From Myxococcales bacterium (GTDB taxonomy: Bacteria > Myxococcota_A > Bradymonadia > UBA4248), in NCBI GenBank assembly GCA_004554395.1, contig SFMP01000104.1, positions 1 through 13,209 of the forward strand: a stretch of DNA of 13,209 nt, given 5' to 3'. This document shows, piece after piece, positions 7,579 to 13,209 of the stretch. Below the pieces are notes generated by a model. It saw only the letters and a program-made list of their open reading frames with translations, made no database searches and was not told the DNA's origin. Position 1 is the stretch's first letter, and each line of letters starts with the position of its first letter. Made by a program: the position numbers and the translations under genes.

Positions 7579-7691
7579 AACTAGCGGATTTCGCGCAACC
7601 TCCATCGCTAGCGACTTCCCCGCAAGCCAATAGACTTGCGCCCTCCCCCTCCGAGCAAAATACAAAAAAGCGCACACTTTCGTGTGCGCTT
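7579..7691. repeat. Diverged direct repeat, copy 2 (contains a terminator hairpin)
   Basis: This is the partner of the 7428-7535 segment, with the same order of elements: TCGCTAGCGA palindrome, CGCAAG/CTTGCG inverted repeat, A-rich block, terminator hairpin. The sequence between elements has diverged (for example CCCCCTCCGAG against GTTCGCCTTGGG), while the paired parts are kept. Confidence 0.85.
7664..7691 (-). terminator. Terminator of the second FHA membrane protein gene
   Basis: A 10-bp stem (7668-7677 with 7682-7691) has a 4-base loop TTTC. Read leftward it runs into a T tract (complement of the A run 7664-7669). It starts about 22 bases past the stop at 7714. Confidence 0.85.
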
Positions 7692-7713
7692 CCCATTCAC
7701 AACTCAGTTCATT

Positions 7714-9249
7714 CTATTCACACTGCTTCTTGTAGTCTCTGATCGTACTTTCGGCGGCGCGTTTGCAAGTGTCGCTAGCACCGCCAATCTCCATCGCCTT
7801 TTTATAGAGCCGATAACCCTTGCACTTGTCTTTGAGCTTGGCTTTGACTGCTTGTTGACAAATGTCATTGACGTCCTCTTTTTTCACGGGTGCGGGCGCT
7901 GGCGCTTCGGCAACCTTTGCCGATCCGCTATCGTGGCTACGCCTCGACACGCGCGAAGGACGTCTCTCGTCGAGTCGAGCTTGAACTCTTGACGCTTCGT
8001 CGGCGTACTGATCGAGCGAACGAATATTGCGCAAAAGCATATTTGCCGTGTCGATATCGTTGTTGTCGATGGCAACCATTGCCTTATCGTAATAACGCTC
8101 GATCTTACAACGCTTGATTTGATCGCTCAAATTCTCCTGCGTCGCACGATTAAAGGCATTCGACGGCGGTACAATGCGATTAAAGCTATCGTCTGCATCG
8201 TCGCAACGTTTATCCGAAAGGCTTGCTACGACGTCGTCATAGGCACTCTGCGAATCCTGATTCGTGCGCAACTTCTCAAGCGTGGGCTTGAGCAGAGGAG
8301 AATCGGGCGAAAGTGCCGCGGCTTCGTCACACGCCTTTTGAGCTTCTTCATACGATCCCGAGTCGATCAGAGCACCACAAAGCACGATCTTCGTCATAAA
8401 CTCTTCGCTCGACGAATCGTTCGCCTTACTATCGACATTTTGATTGACAGTCGCACCCTTATCTTGATTGCCATTGAGTTGGGTCACGACGACAATCGCC
8501 GTCAATGCGCCGACGCATAGCATGATAATCGCCATGAACACCATCATCGGGAACGACACGCGCGATTTATCTTCGTAGTGCCCAAAATTGAGCGTCCAAA
8601 AATCTCCTGGCGCACAGAATCGCATGATCACGTGCCCCAGTGCGATCATGCAACCGCTCGTCAAATACACCGGCCCAGAAATCATCTCGCCATTGACCTT
8701 TGTGCCGTTCGAGCTATTCAAATCGCGAATCTCGAAATCGCCACGAGGCGTACGCCGGATCTCGGCATGCTGGCTACTCACACTCGGATGCGAAATGTGA
8801 ACTTCACACTGATCGCCACGACCAATCGTGACGCGCGTCTTCGTAATCGGATACTCGGTGCCCGCAAAGTTCGACGACGTAACGACGAGGCGCGGACGCA
8901 ATTCCGGCGGAATATCGACGATCGCATCGGGATCGGCTTGCTGCGGCTGCGGTTGGTTTTCATCTTGTACATAGAGGCGATAATCGCCTATCCGAATCTC
9001 ATCGCCAAGCGCCAACGGCGTCGGACCATCGATCTTCGCCGAGTTGACCTTTAAACCATAACGCGCTTTTACAGGTTCAATAAAGAGACCATCTGACGTC
9101 GAATAAATTCGCGCATGCTCGCGCGACACGTTGCGCTCTTTCAGTCGAATCGAATTGCCCTCTTTTCGACCTATCGTTATGTCCGAATCGGGGTTTATCG
9201 GCGCTATTTTAGATTTACCCTCGGAATCTTCGATTAAAATTCTCAACAT
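7714..9249 (-). CDS. FHA-FHA-transmembrane protein with cysteine-rich helical tail
   Basis: This 511-residue protein is laid out like the 574-1938 product. FHA1 (about 20-95) keeps G27-R28 and S42-x-x-H45 but has KARYG where other FHA domains have SxNG, so the key Asn is Tyr64. FHA2 (about 120-213) is complete: G143-R144, S158-x-x-H161, S179-S-N181-G-T. A Gln/Pro-rich linker (about 97-116) joins them. One membrane helix lies at about 234-257, with the basic side facing the FHA half, which predicts cytoplasmic FHA domains. The outside part (258-511) is helical and TPR-like with eight cysteines. A stretch rich in Arg, Ser, Ala and Pro (about residues 430-460) precedes the last helices. A GGGA site lies before the ATG. 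It has its own promoter and terminator. The ligand is unknown; a Ser/Thr kinase pathway is likely but not visible here. Confidence 0.9.
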   Translation of the reverse strand: MLRILIEDSEGKSKIAPINPDSDITIGRKEGNSIRLKERNVSREHARIYSTSDGLFIEPVKARYGLKVNSAKIDGPTPLALGDEIRIGDYRLYVQDENQPQPQQADPDAIVDIPPELRPRLVVTSSNFAGTEYPITKTRVTIGRGDQCEVHISHPSVSSQHAEIRRTPRGDFEIRDLNSSNGTKVNGEMISGPVYLTSGCMIALGHVIMRFCAPGDFWTLNFGHYEDKSRVSFPMMVFMAIIMLCVGALTAIVVVTQLNGNQDKGATVNQNVDSKANDSSSEEFMTKIVLCGALIDSGSYEEAQKACDEAAALSPDSPLLKPTLEKLRTNQDSQSAYDDVVASLSDKRCDDADDSFNRIVPPSNAFNRATQENLSDQIKRCKIERYYDKAMVAIDNNDIDTANMLLRNIRSLDQYADEASRVQARLDERRPSRVSRRSHDSGSAKVAEAPAPAPVKKEDVNDICQQAVKAKLKDKCKGYRLYKKAMEIGGASDTCKRAAESTIRDYKKQCE

Positions 9250-9356
9250 TTAGAATTCCCGTCTCATCGTCTTAAATAACATGCTTAGACATGGTCACTT
9301 CATCGTCGCTCACACCGGCGAATCTTCGATTCATGGCACAAGCCCGCAATCGTGCG

Positions 9357-9385
9357 CTTATACACGGTTCTAGCCGTTTTGACAA
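9357..9385 (-). promoter_or_regulatory. Promoter of the second FHA membrane protein gene
   Basis: Read leftward, TTGTCA (9380-9385) and TATAAG (9357-9362) are separated by exactly 17 bases, each box matching five of six. The spacer contains the imperfect palindrome ACGGTTCTAGCCGT. The predicted leader is about 100 bases and contains no convincing gene. Confidence 0.7.
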
Positions 9386-9408
9386 AATAAAACATAGAAA
9401 GGTGCGTT

Positions 9409-9431
9409 CGCCATTACAGCATGGCGTTTTT
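9409..9431 (+). other. Terminator-like hairpin upstream of cysS
   Basis: A 6-bp stem (CGCCAT 9409-9414 with ATGGCG 9421-9426) with a 6-base loop is followed by five T (9427-9431). No rightward gene precedes it, so it could stop stray transcription from the left or act as an attenuator if a promoter lies further left. It overlaps the candidate cysS promoter. Confidence 0.45.
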
Positions 9432-9441
9432 GTGGTATGAA
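9413..9441 (+). promoter_or_regulatory. Candidate promoter of cysS
   Basis: ATTACA (9413-9418) and TATGAA (9436-9441) are 17 bases apart, with a TG at 9433-9434 making an extended -10. The -35 lies inside the hairpin at 9409-9426. The rest of the divergent gap 9250-9540 shows only a short palindrome CTATCG/CGATAG (9462-9475). Confidence 0.4.
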
Positions 9442-9540
9442 GTTTGCGAATTGGCACCGGCCTATCGCTCGATAGCGGCGCCAGCCACACATGTTATCGA
9501 CGTTGTCGATTTGTTCTATCCATATTAAAGGAAGTGCCAA

Positions 9541-11001
9541 ATGGTACCCATTCGTCTCTATGATACATCGCGTCGCGAAAAAGTCGATTTTCAACCGCTC
9601 ATCCCTAAGCATGTATCGATCTATGTCTGTGGTTTAACCGTCTACGATTTGCCACATATCGGTCACGCACGCACATTCGTCGTCTTCGATGTCTTCCGTC
9701 GCTTCTTGCGACAAATCGGCTACGACGTCAAATTCGTCCGAAATCACACCGATATCGACGATAAAATTATCAAACGTTCGCGTGAAGAAAACACCACACC
9801 GACAGAACTCGCTTCGCGCATGATCGACGAGCTACACAAAGATATGGCTTCGATCGACGTCGCAGAGGCCGATGTCGAACCGCGCGTCACGCAACACATC
9901 CCCGATATCATCGCCTTCATCCAAAAGCTCTTCGACAACGGTTATGCCTACGAAGCCGGCGGCGACGTCTATTACCGAGTCTCGGCATTCAAAGACTACG
10001 GCAAATTCTCGAATCGTAACCTCGACGAAATGATCAACGGCGTCCGAAAAGCCGTCAACGAAGCAAAAGATAGCGCCGAAGATTTCGCTCTCTGGAAAGG
10101 CGAAACCGATCCCGAAAAGCCCGCATGGGATTCCCCTTGGGGGCGCGGACGCCCCGGATGGCACATCGAATGCTCGTGCATGAGCACGAAATACCTCTCA
10201 CCCTCGTTCGATATCCACGGCGGCGGACGCGATTTGATCTTCCCACACCACGAAAACGAAATTGCCCAAGCCAAAGGCGCACAAGACGGCGACTTCGCGC
10301 GCTATTGGATGCACGTCGGAATGGTCGAAATCAATGGCGAAAAAATGAGCCACTCCTTGCACAACTTCTGGACACTGCGCGACATCGTCAAACAAGTCCA
10401 CCCCGAAGCTCTGCGCTATTTCTTCCTCACGACACACTACCGCAACAACATCAACTTCTCGCACGATACGATTAACGAGGCTACACAGCGCATTACTTCG
10501 CTCTACCGCACGCTTTCTGCCGCCGATAAGCTCATTGCGCAGCTCGCCAACAAACATCCCAATGTCGAGGCAAACCCAGAAATCGTCAAAGAACACGAAG
10601 ATGCCTTTGTCGAAGCCATGGCCGACGACTTAAACACCCCAAAAGCACTCGCGGCTATGGCACAAACCGCTAAATTGGCCAATGAAATCATCGATGCGCG
10701 CGGCAAAAAAACTGCCCAACAACTCGCACTACTCATGGCTTATCGCCAAGCACTCGGCAATATGGGCTCGTACTGCGGCTTGTTTACGCGTCAACCCGAC
10801 GATGCCCTCGCCACATTGCGCGATTTGGCCGTCAAACGCCTAGGCCTCGACGTCGATGAAATCACCGCGTTAATCGCACAACGCACCACCGCACGCGCCG
10901 AAAAAAATTGGGCGCGCTCTGATGAAATTCGCGATAAATTGGCACAAATGGGCGTTCAATTGCTCGACCGCGCCGATGGTACCGACTGGCTCGTTTCGTA
11001 G
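9541..11001 (+). CDS. cysS: Cysteinyl-tRNA synthetase
   Basis: This 486-residue class I aminoacyl-tRNA synthetase charges tRNA-Cys with cysteine using ATP in the cytoplasm. The HIGH signature is present (His39-Ile-Gly-His42). The zinc site that selects cysteine is complete: Cys30, Cys211, His236 and Glu240, which line up with Cys28, Cys209, His234 and Glu238 of the E. coli enzyme. GWHIECS and FPHHENEIAQ are family hallmarks. The second signature, normally KMSKSLGNF, reads KMSHSLHNF: His271 replaces the second Lys (codon CAC at 10351) and His274 replaces Gly. The C-terminal anticodon-binding helical part ends with the usual GVQLLD segment. Length is normal. AAAGGAAG precedes the ATG. The next gene begins 42 bases downstream, so cysS probably leads a three-gene cluster. 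Confidence 0.97.
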   Translation: MVPIRLYDTSRREKVDFQPLIPKHVSIYVCGLTVYDLPHIGHARTFVVFDVFRRFLRQIGYDVKFVRNHTDIDDKIIKRSREENTTPTELASRMIDELHKDMASIDVAEADVEPRVTQHIPDIIAFIQKLFDNGYAYEAGGDVYYRVSAFKDYGKFSNRNLDEMINGVRKAVNEAKDSAEDFALWKGETDPEKPAWDSPWGRGRPGWHIECSCMSTKYLSPSFDIHGGGRDLIFPHHENEIAQAKGAQDGDFARYWMHVGMVEINGEKMSHSLHNFWTLRDIVKQVHPEALRYFFLTTHYRNNINFSHDTINEATQRITSLYRTLSAADKLIAQLANKHPNVEANPEIVKEHEDAFVEAMADDLNTPKALAAMAQTAKLANEIIDARGKKTAQQLALLMAYRQALGNMGSYCGLFTRQPDDALATLRDLAVKRLGLDVDEITALIAQRTTARAEKNWARSDEIRDKLAQMGVQLLDRADGTDWLVS

Positions 11002-11043
11002 CTCGTTTCCGTTTGAAATGACTCTCATATAAGGAGAAATGCG

Positions 11044-11439
11044 ATGAGAATCTTATACAAAACTTTGGCAAGCGTTGGCATGTTGGCTCTCTCGACGGCT
11101 GCCGCCATCGGCATTCGTCGGTTGGTCAAACGCAAAAACGAAAAAGAAAAAGCCGCTCACGACGAAGTCAAAGAGACTAACGACGATGCCCTAAAAGAAC
11201 AAACGACCGATAATGCCAATTCGGGCGACGAAACCGTCGATAACGGCGAAAAAATTGACGACGCCGAAACCGAGGAAAACGAAGTCACCGTCGCCGAAAC
11301 TCCCATTCACCCAATGACCGAAGATACAAAAGTCGATGACAAAAATATAATCGACGATTCAAACACCGACGATGAAAACAAAATCGACGATTCAAACGTC
11401 GAAGACGAAACAGAAAACGACGAAAAAGCCGATGATTGA
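11044..11439 (+). CDS. Small membrane-anchored acidic protein
   Basis: This 131-residue protein has one N-terminal hydrophobic helix (about 5-24), followed by a basic cluster (RRLVKRKNEK, 25-34) and a long Asp/Glu/Asn/Thr-rich tail that looks disordered. The basic cluster after the helix suggests the tail stays in the cytoplasm (positive-inside rule, inference). The tail contains a 15-base direct repeat encoding IDDSN (11350-11364 and 11383-11397). AAGGAG lies about 7 bases before the ATG. It follows cysS by 42 bases, and its end overlaps the aminopeptidase start by 8 bases, which suggests coupled translation. I do not recognise a family; such proteins are usually lineage-specific. It could anchor or attract a basic partner, but no function can be read. 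Confidence 0.8.
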   Translation: MRILYKTLASVGMLALSTAAAIGIRRLVKRKNEKEKAAHDEVKETNDDALKEQTTDNANSGDETVDNGEKIDDAETEENEVTVAETPIHPMTEDTKVDDKNIIDDSNTDDENKIDDSNVEDETENDEKADD

Positions 11440-12580
11440 TTTCGACTTAAACAAGTTCTTTTCGCAAGTCTTTGGTTACAACGCGAGTGAATCGGGGCAT
11501 CGATTCGGCTTCTTCGTCGACGTGCCGTTAAACGCCGAACAAGATACCCCAGATTGGCGTGCGCGCCGTGAACTCGTCGCCGAATGTGCCCAAAAAATCG
11601 TCCAACAAGGGCGTCACGCCTGCATCATCTGTGCGTACGCCTCTGTCGGACGCGGCAACGCCGATCTCGTCAATCCCGTCTTCCCCATTGCTCTGGGCGA
11701 CGAGATTCCCGCAACGGCCGCCGATCTCGATGCCTATCCTAGCCAAAGCACGAGCGTCACAAACGTCTATGCCCGCGCCGAATTCTGGATCGCCCTGACC
11801 CAGTTTTCGGCAACTGCTCCGCTCAAACTCGCCGCGGCACGCTACGGATTCCGCGCGGCCACCATGCCTGGGTTTACGCTCTCAATGTTGCCCGCCCTCG
11901 GCATCGACCTCGAAGCCATCGACCGACGCGTCACAAAACTCGCCAAAATGCTCACTCTGGCGCACACGGCAACACTCACCTTCGACGCCTTGGGCACGAC
12001 CTACGATTTGCGACTCGACTTGCGCCATCGCATGGGATTCGCCTCGTCGGGGCGCTTCTTGATCAACGGCCAAGCCGGCAATTTGCCATCGGGCGAAGCC
12101 TATATCGTCCCATACGAAGGCGAATGCGCCGGCGTCTTATCGCGAACACAAGGCATTCTGCCCATCGAAAACGACGGCGAAATCGCCCTGTGCGAAGTCG
12201 CCGAAAATCGCATCGTGTGCGTCGAAGGCAACGGCGATTGGGCCTCCGAACTCCGCAACTCGATTGCAAGCGATCCCGCGCGCGCCAACATTGCCGAACT
12301 CGGACTTGGCGTCTTGGGCGAATTCGGCATCGAAGCCGTCGGACACGTCCTGCTCGACGAAAAACTCGCCGTTCACATCGCTCTCGGCCGATCCGAACAC
12401 TTGGGCGGCGTCACCGCTCCTTCAGACTTCCTATCGCCCGCAAACGTCAGCCACATCGACTACGTCTATCACCACAAACTCATGCCAAACATCCGCATCG
12501 TGCGCGGCACACTCGCCACCGACGACAACCACTACGTCTTCGTCGAAAACGACAAATACCGATTCGATTTCGAAGCATAA
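11432..12580 (+). CDS. M29-type (aminopeptidase T-like) metallopeptidase
   Basis: With the start at ATG 11432 the protein has 382 residues and resembles the M29 thermophilic aminopeptidases, two-metal enzymes that release N-terminal residues from peptides in the cytoplasm. The five metal-ligand positions of the family appear in order: Glu222 (NLPSGEAY), Glu289 (IAELGLG), His315 (VHIALG), and His341 and Asp343 (SHIDYV). The N-terminal half is more divergent than the C-terminal half, so the peptidase might have an altered substrate range. An upstream in-frame ATG at 11372 would add 20 residues rich in Lys and Thr, but that stretch is the other frame of the acidic gene and is probably not translated. 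The 8-base overlap with that gene, and the lack of a clear ribosome site, fit translational coupling. No terminator hairpin with a T tract follows directly. Confidence 0.8.
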   Translation: MIDFDLNKFFSQVFGYNASESGHRFGFFVDVPLNAEQDTPDWRARRELVAECAQKIVQQGRHACIICAYASVGRGNADLVNPVFPIALGDEIPATAADLDAYPSQSTSVTNVYARAEFWIALTQFSATAPLKLAAARYGFRAATMPGFTLSMLPALGIDLEAIDRRVTKLAKMLTLAHTATLTFDALGTTYDLRLDLRHRMGFASSGRFLINGQAGNLPSGEAYIVPYEGECAGVLSRTQGILPIENDGEIALCEVAENRIVCVEGNGDWASELRNSIASDPARANIAELGLGVLGEFGIEAVGHVLLDEKLAVHIALGRSEHLGGVTAPSDFLSPANVSHIDYVYHHKLMPNIRIVRGTLATDDNHYVFVENDKYRFDFEA

Positions 12581-12647
12581 ACACATCGAATCCTCCGCCC
12601 CCAAACGATGCCCCCCCACTTGGCTAGCGATTTGTACAAGGGGCGCC

Positions 12648-12780
12648 CTATCGCCCGCTGGGCGATACGGGCTCCGCGCTCCGGCTATTGCCCTCTCGGG
12701 CAATACGCCTACGCCATCGCGCTATTGCCCTCTCGGGCAATACGCGCTCATGTCGCCCTATCGCCCGCTGGGCGATACGG
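12648..12780. repeat. Tandem array of four palindromic hairpin units
   Basis: Four hairpins begin at 12649, 12686, 12723 and 12759, at 37, 37 and 36-base steps. The first and last stems are TATCGCCC/GGGCGATA with a 3-base loop; the two middle ones are TATTGCCC/GGGCAATA with a 4-base loop. The C-G to T-A change in the stem is compensatory. The units face the same way (C before, CG after). The outer two belong to an identical 33-base block (12644-12676 and 12754-12786). The 16-18 bases between hairpins vary. The whole gap 12581-12883 has no credible gene. Confidence 0.9.
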
Positions 12781-12790
12781 GCTCCGTGCA

Positions 12791-12809
12791 AATAAACCCC
12801 GCAGGGGTT
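12791..12809 (-). terminator. Possible terminator of the rightmost leftward gene
   Basis: A 6-bp stem (AACCCC 12795-12800 with GGGGTT 12804-12809) has a 3-base loop. Leftward it runs into TTTATTT-like sequence. It lies 75 bases past the stop at 12884, beyond another palindrome, so the assignment is weak. Confidence 0.4.
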
Positions 12810-12820
12810 CTGGCGAGTAA

Positions 12821-12853
12821 CCCCCAGTTGACGCCGTAGGCGGCTACTGGGGG
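12821..12853. repeat. Nested palindrome
   Basis: The outer arms CCCCCAGT (12821-12828) and ACTGGGGG (12846-12853) pair over 8 bp. Inside, CGCC (12832-12835) pairs with GGCG (12839-12842). On the plus strand five A follow, so it is not a standard terminator for either direction. Confidence 0.7.
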
Positions 12854-12883
12854 AAAAAGGCATGCACCCCCCAACCGTGCCGC

Positions 12884-13207
12884 TTAGCTCGGCCGCGGGT
12901 TGTTCTCGATAAAAGCGTCAATATTATTCTTGAAGCAATAGAGAATCGCCGGTTTGAGCTTCTCCAAGTCTTCGAACGACCGAATGAGAACGCGACAATC
13001 CGCAACATACGAATATGGACCTTGCTCCGACAATACCTCGAATTCTTTTGGAATACGCGTGCGTAGCTCACGATCATCGATATCACAATTGAAGCCAATA
13101 CATCCCTTCTCAATATCGTATTGCCCTCCATAGCGAATGGCCCATGAACGAGGTGATCTCCTGCTCACCAATTCTTCACTGCTCAAGTGGTGAATAAACA
13201 TCCCCAT
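12884..13207 (-). CDS. Hypothetical protein, possibly incomplete at its N-terminus
   Basis: The leftward frame encodes at least 107 residues, from ATG 13207 or ATG 13201, and may continue beyond the window edge since the frame is open to the last base. The composition is that of a soluble mixed alpha/beta protein: RSPRSWAIRYGGQYDIEKG, then an acidic GFNCDIDDREL, then a helix FEDLEKLKPAILYCFKNNI and the end NNPRPS. There is no membrane segment or signal peptide. The competing frame at 12844-13131 is rich in Arg and reads as a shadow. I do not recognise the family. The codon pattern is less TCGA-rich than in its neighbours, though the sample is short. Confidence 0.6.
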   Translation of the reverse strand: MGMFIHHLSSEELVSRRSPRSWAIRYGGQYDIEKGCIGFNCDIDDRELRTRIPKEFEVLSEQGPYSYVADCRVLIRSFEDLEKLKPAILYCFKNNIDAFIENNPRPS

Positions 13208-13209
13208 AT

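Noticed and set aside
7402..7677. Small leftward open frames in the convergent gap
   Set aside because: They repeat each other because of the direct repeat and cross both terminator hairpins; no ribosome sites are seen.
9272..9612. Two short leftward open frames between the FHA gene and cysS
   Set aside because: They overlap promoters and the cysS start and have no ribosome site or protein-like features.
11372..11431. Earlier start of the M29-type gene at 11372
   Set aside because: The added 20 residues are the out-of-frame reading of the acidic repeat in the upstream gene and do not resemble a peptidase N-terminus.
12644..12786. CRISPR array
   Set aside because: Only four palindromes of about 20 bases with 16-18-base gaps, two repeat variants, and no cas genes; it fits a REP-like hairpin array better.
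12844..13131. Leftward 95-codon open frame
   Set aside because: Arg/Ser-rich shadow of the 12884-13207 frame, which has a more protein-like composition.

Overview
The window looks like a piece of a Gram-negative bacterial chromosome with roughly balanced base composition and strong use of codons that create TCGA/GTCGAC strings. A LolB-like lipoprotein of the DUF4292 style, several FHA-domain proteins with a membrane segment and a helical repeat tail, and an FHA-fused CpaF/TadA homologue suggest a former 'deltaproteobacterial' lineage (Myxococcota, Bradymonadota or Bdellovibrionota type). That placement is inference; no rRNA or other strong marker is present.

Layout from left to right. A TIGR04076-like small gene (69-460) is broken by a frameshift in a run of six C. 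Next is a leftward two-gene FHA operon (4484 to 574). Its first gene fuses an FHA domain, a long Gly/Pro/Met repeat linker and a CpaF-like ATPase domain whose catalytic motifs are degenerate. Its second gene encodes an FHA-FHA-transmembrane-helical repeat protein. Divergent from it is a lipoprotein gene (4770-5606), then a leftward tRNA-Arg(CCT) with a strong promoter. Rightward follow a deoxynucleoside kinase with a TTG start (5980-6648) and a membrane protein with a LITAF-like split zinc ribbon (6706-7410). Convergent to these is a second FHA-FHA-transmembrane protein (9249 to 7714). Between the convergent genes lies a diverged direct repeat, each copy carrying its own terminator hairpin. 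A rightward cluster holds cysS (9541-11001), a small membrane-anchored acidic protein (11044-11439) and an M29-type aminopeptidase (11432-12580). After that comes a 303-base non-coding block with four regularly spaced hairpins showing a compensatory base-pair change, then a larger nested palindrome, and a leftward hypothetical gene that may run off the window edge.

The most notable candidate system is the FHA set. Three proteins within about 9 kb share related N-terminal FHA domains. Two are predicted to hold paired FHA domains in the cytoplasm and cysteine-containing tails outside the inner membrane. The third joins FHA to a probably inactive secretion-ATPase fold. This would fit a phosphothreonine-reading scaffold at the membrane. 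No Ser/Thr kinase, phosphatase or Tad/T2SS structural gene is in the window, so partners and function are inference. cysS, the kinase, the tRNA and the aminopeptidase are ordinary housekeeping genes apart from the details noted.
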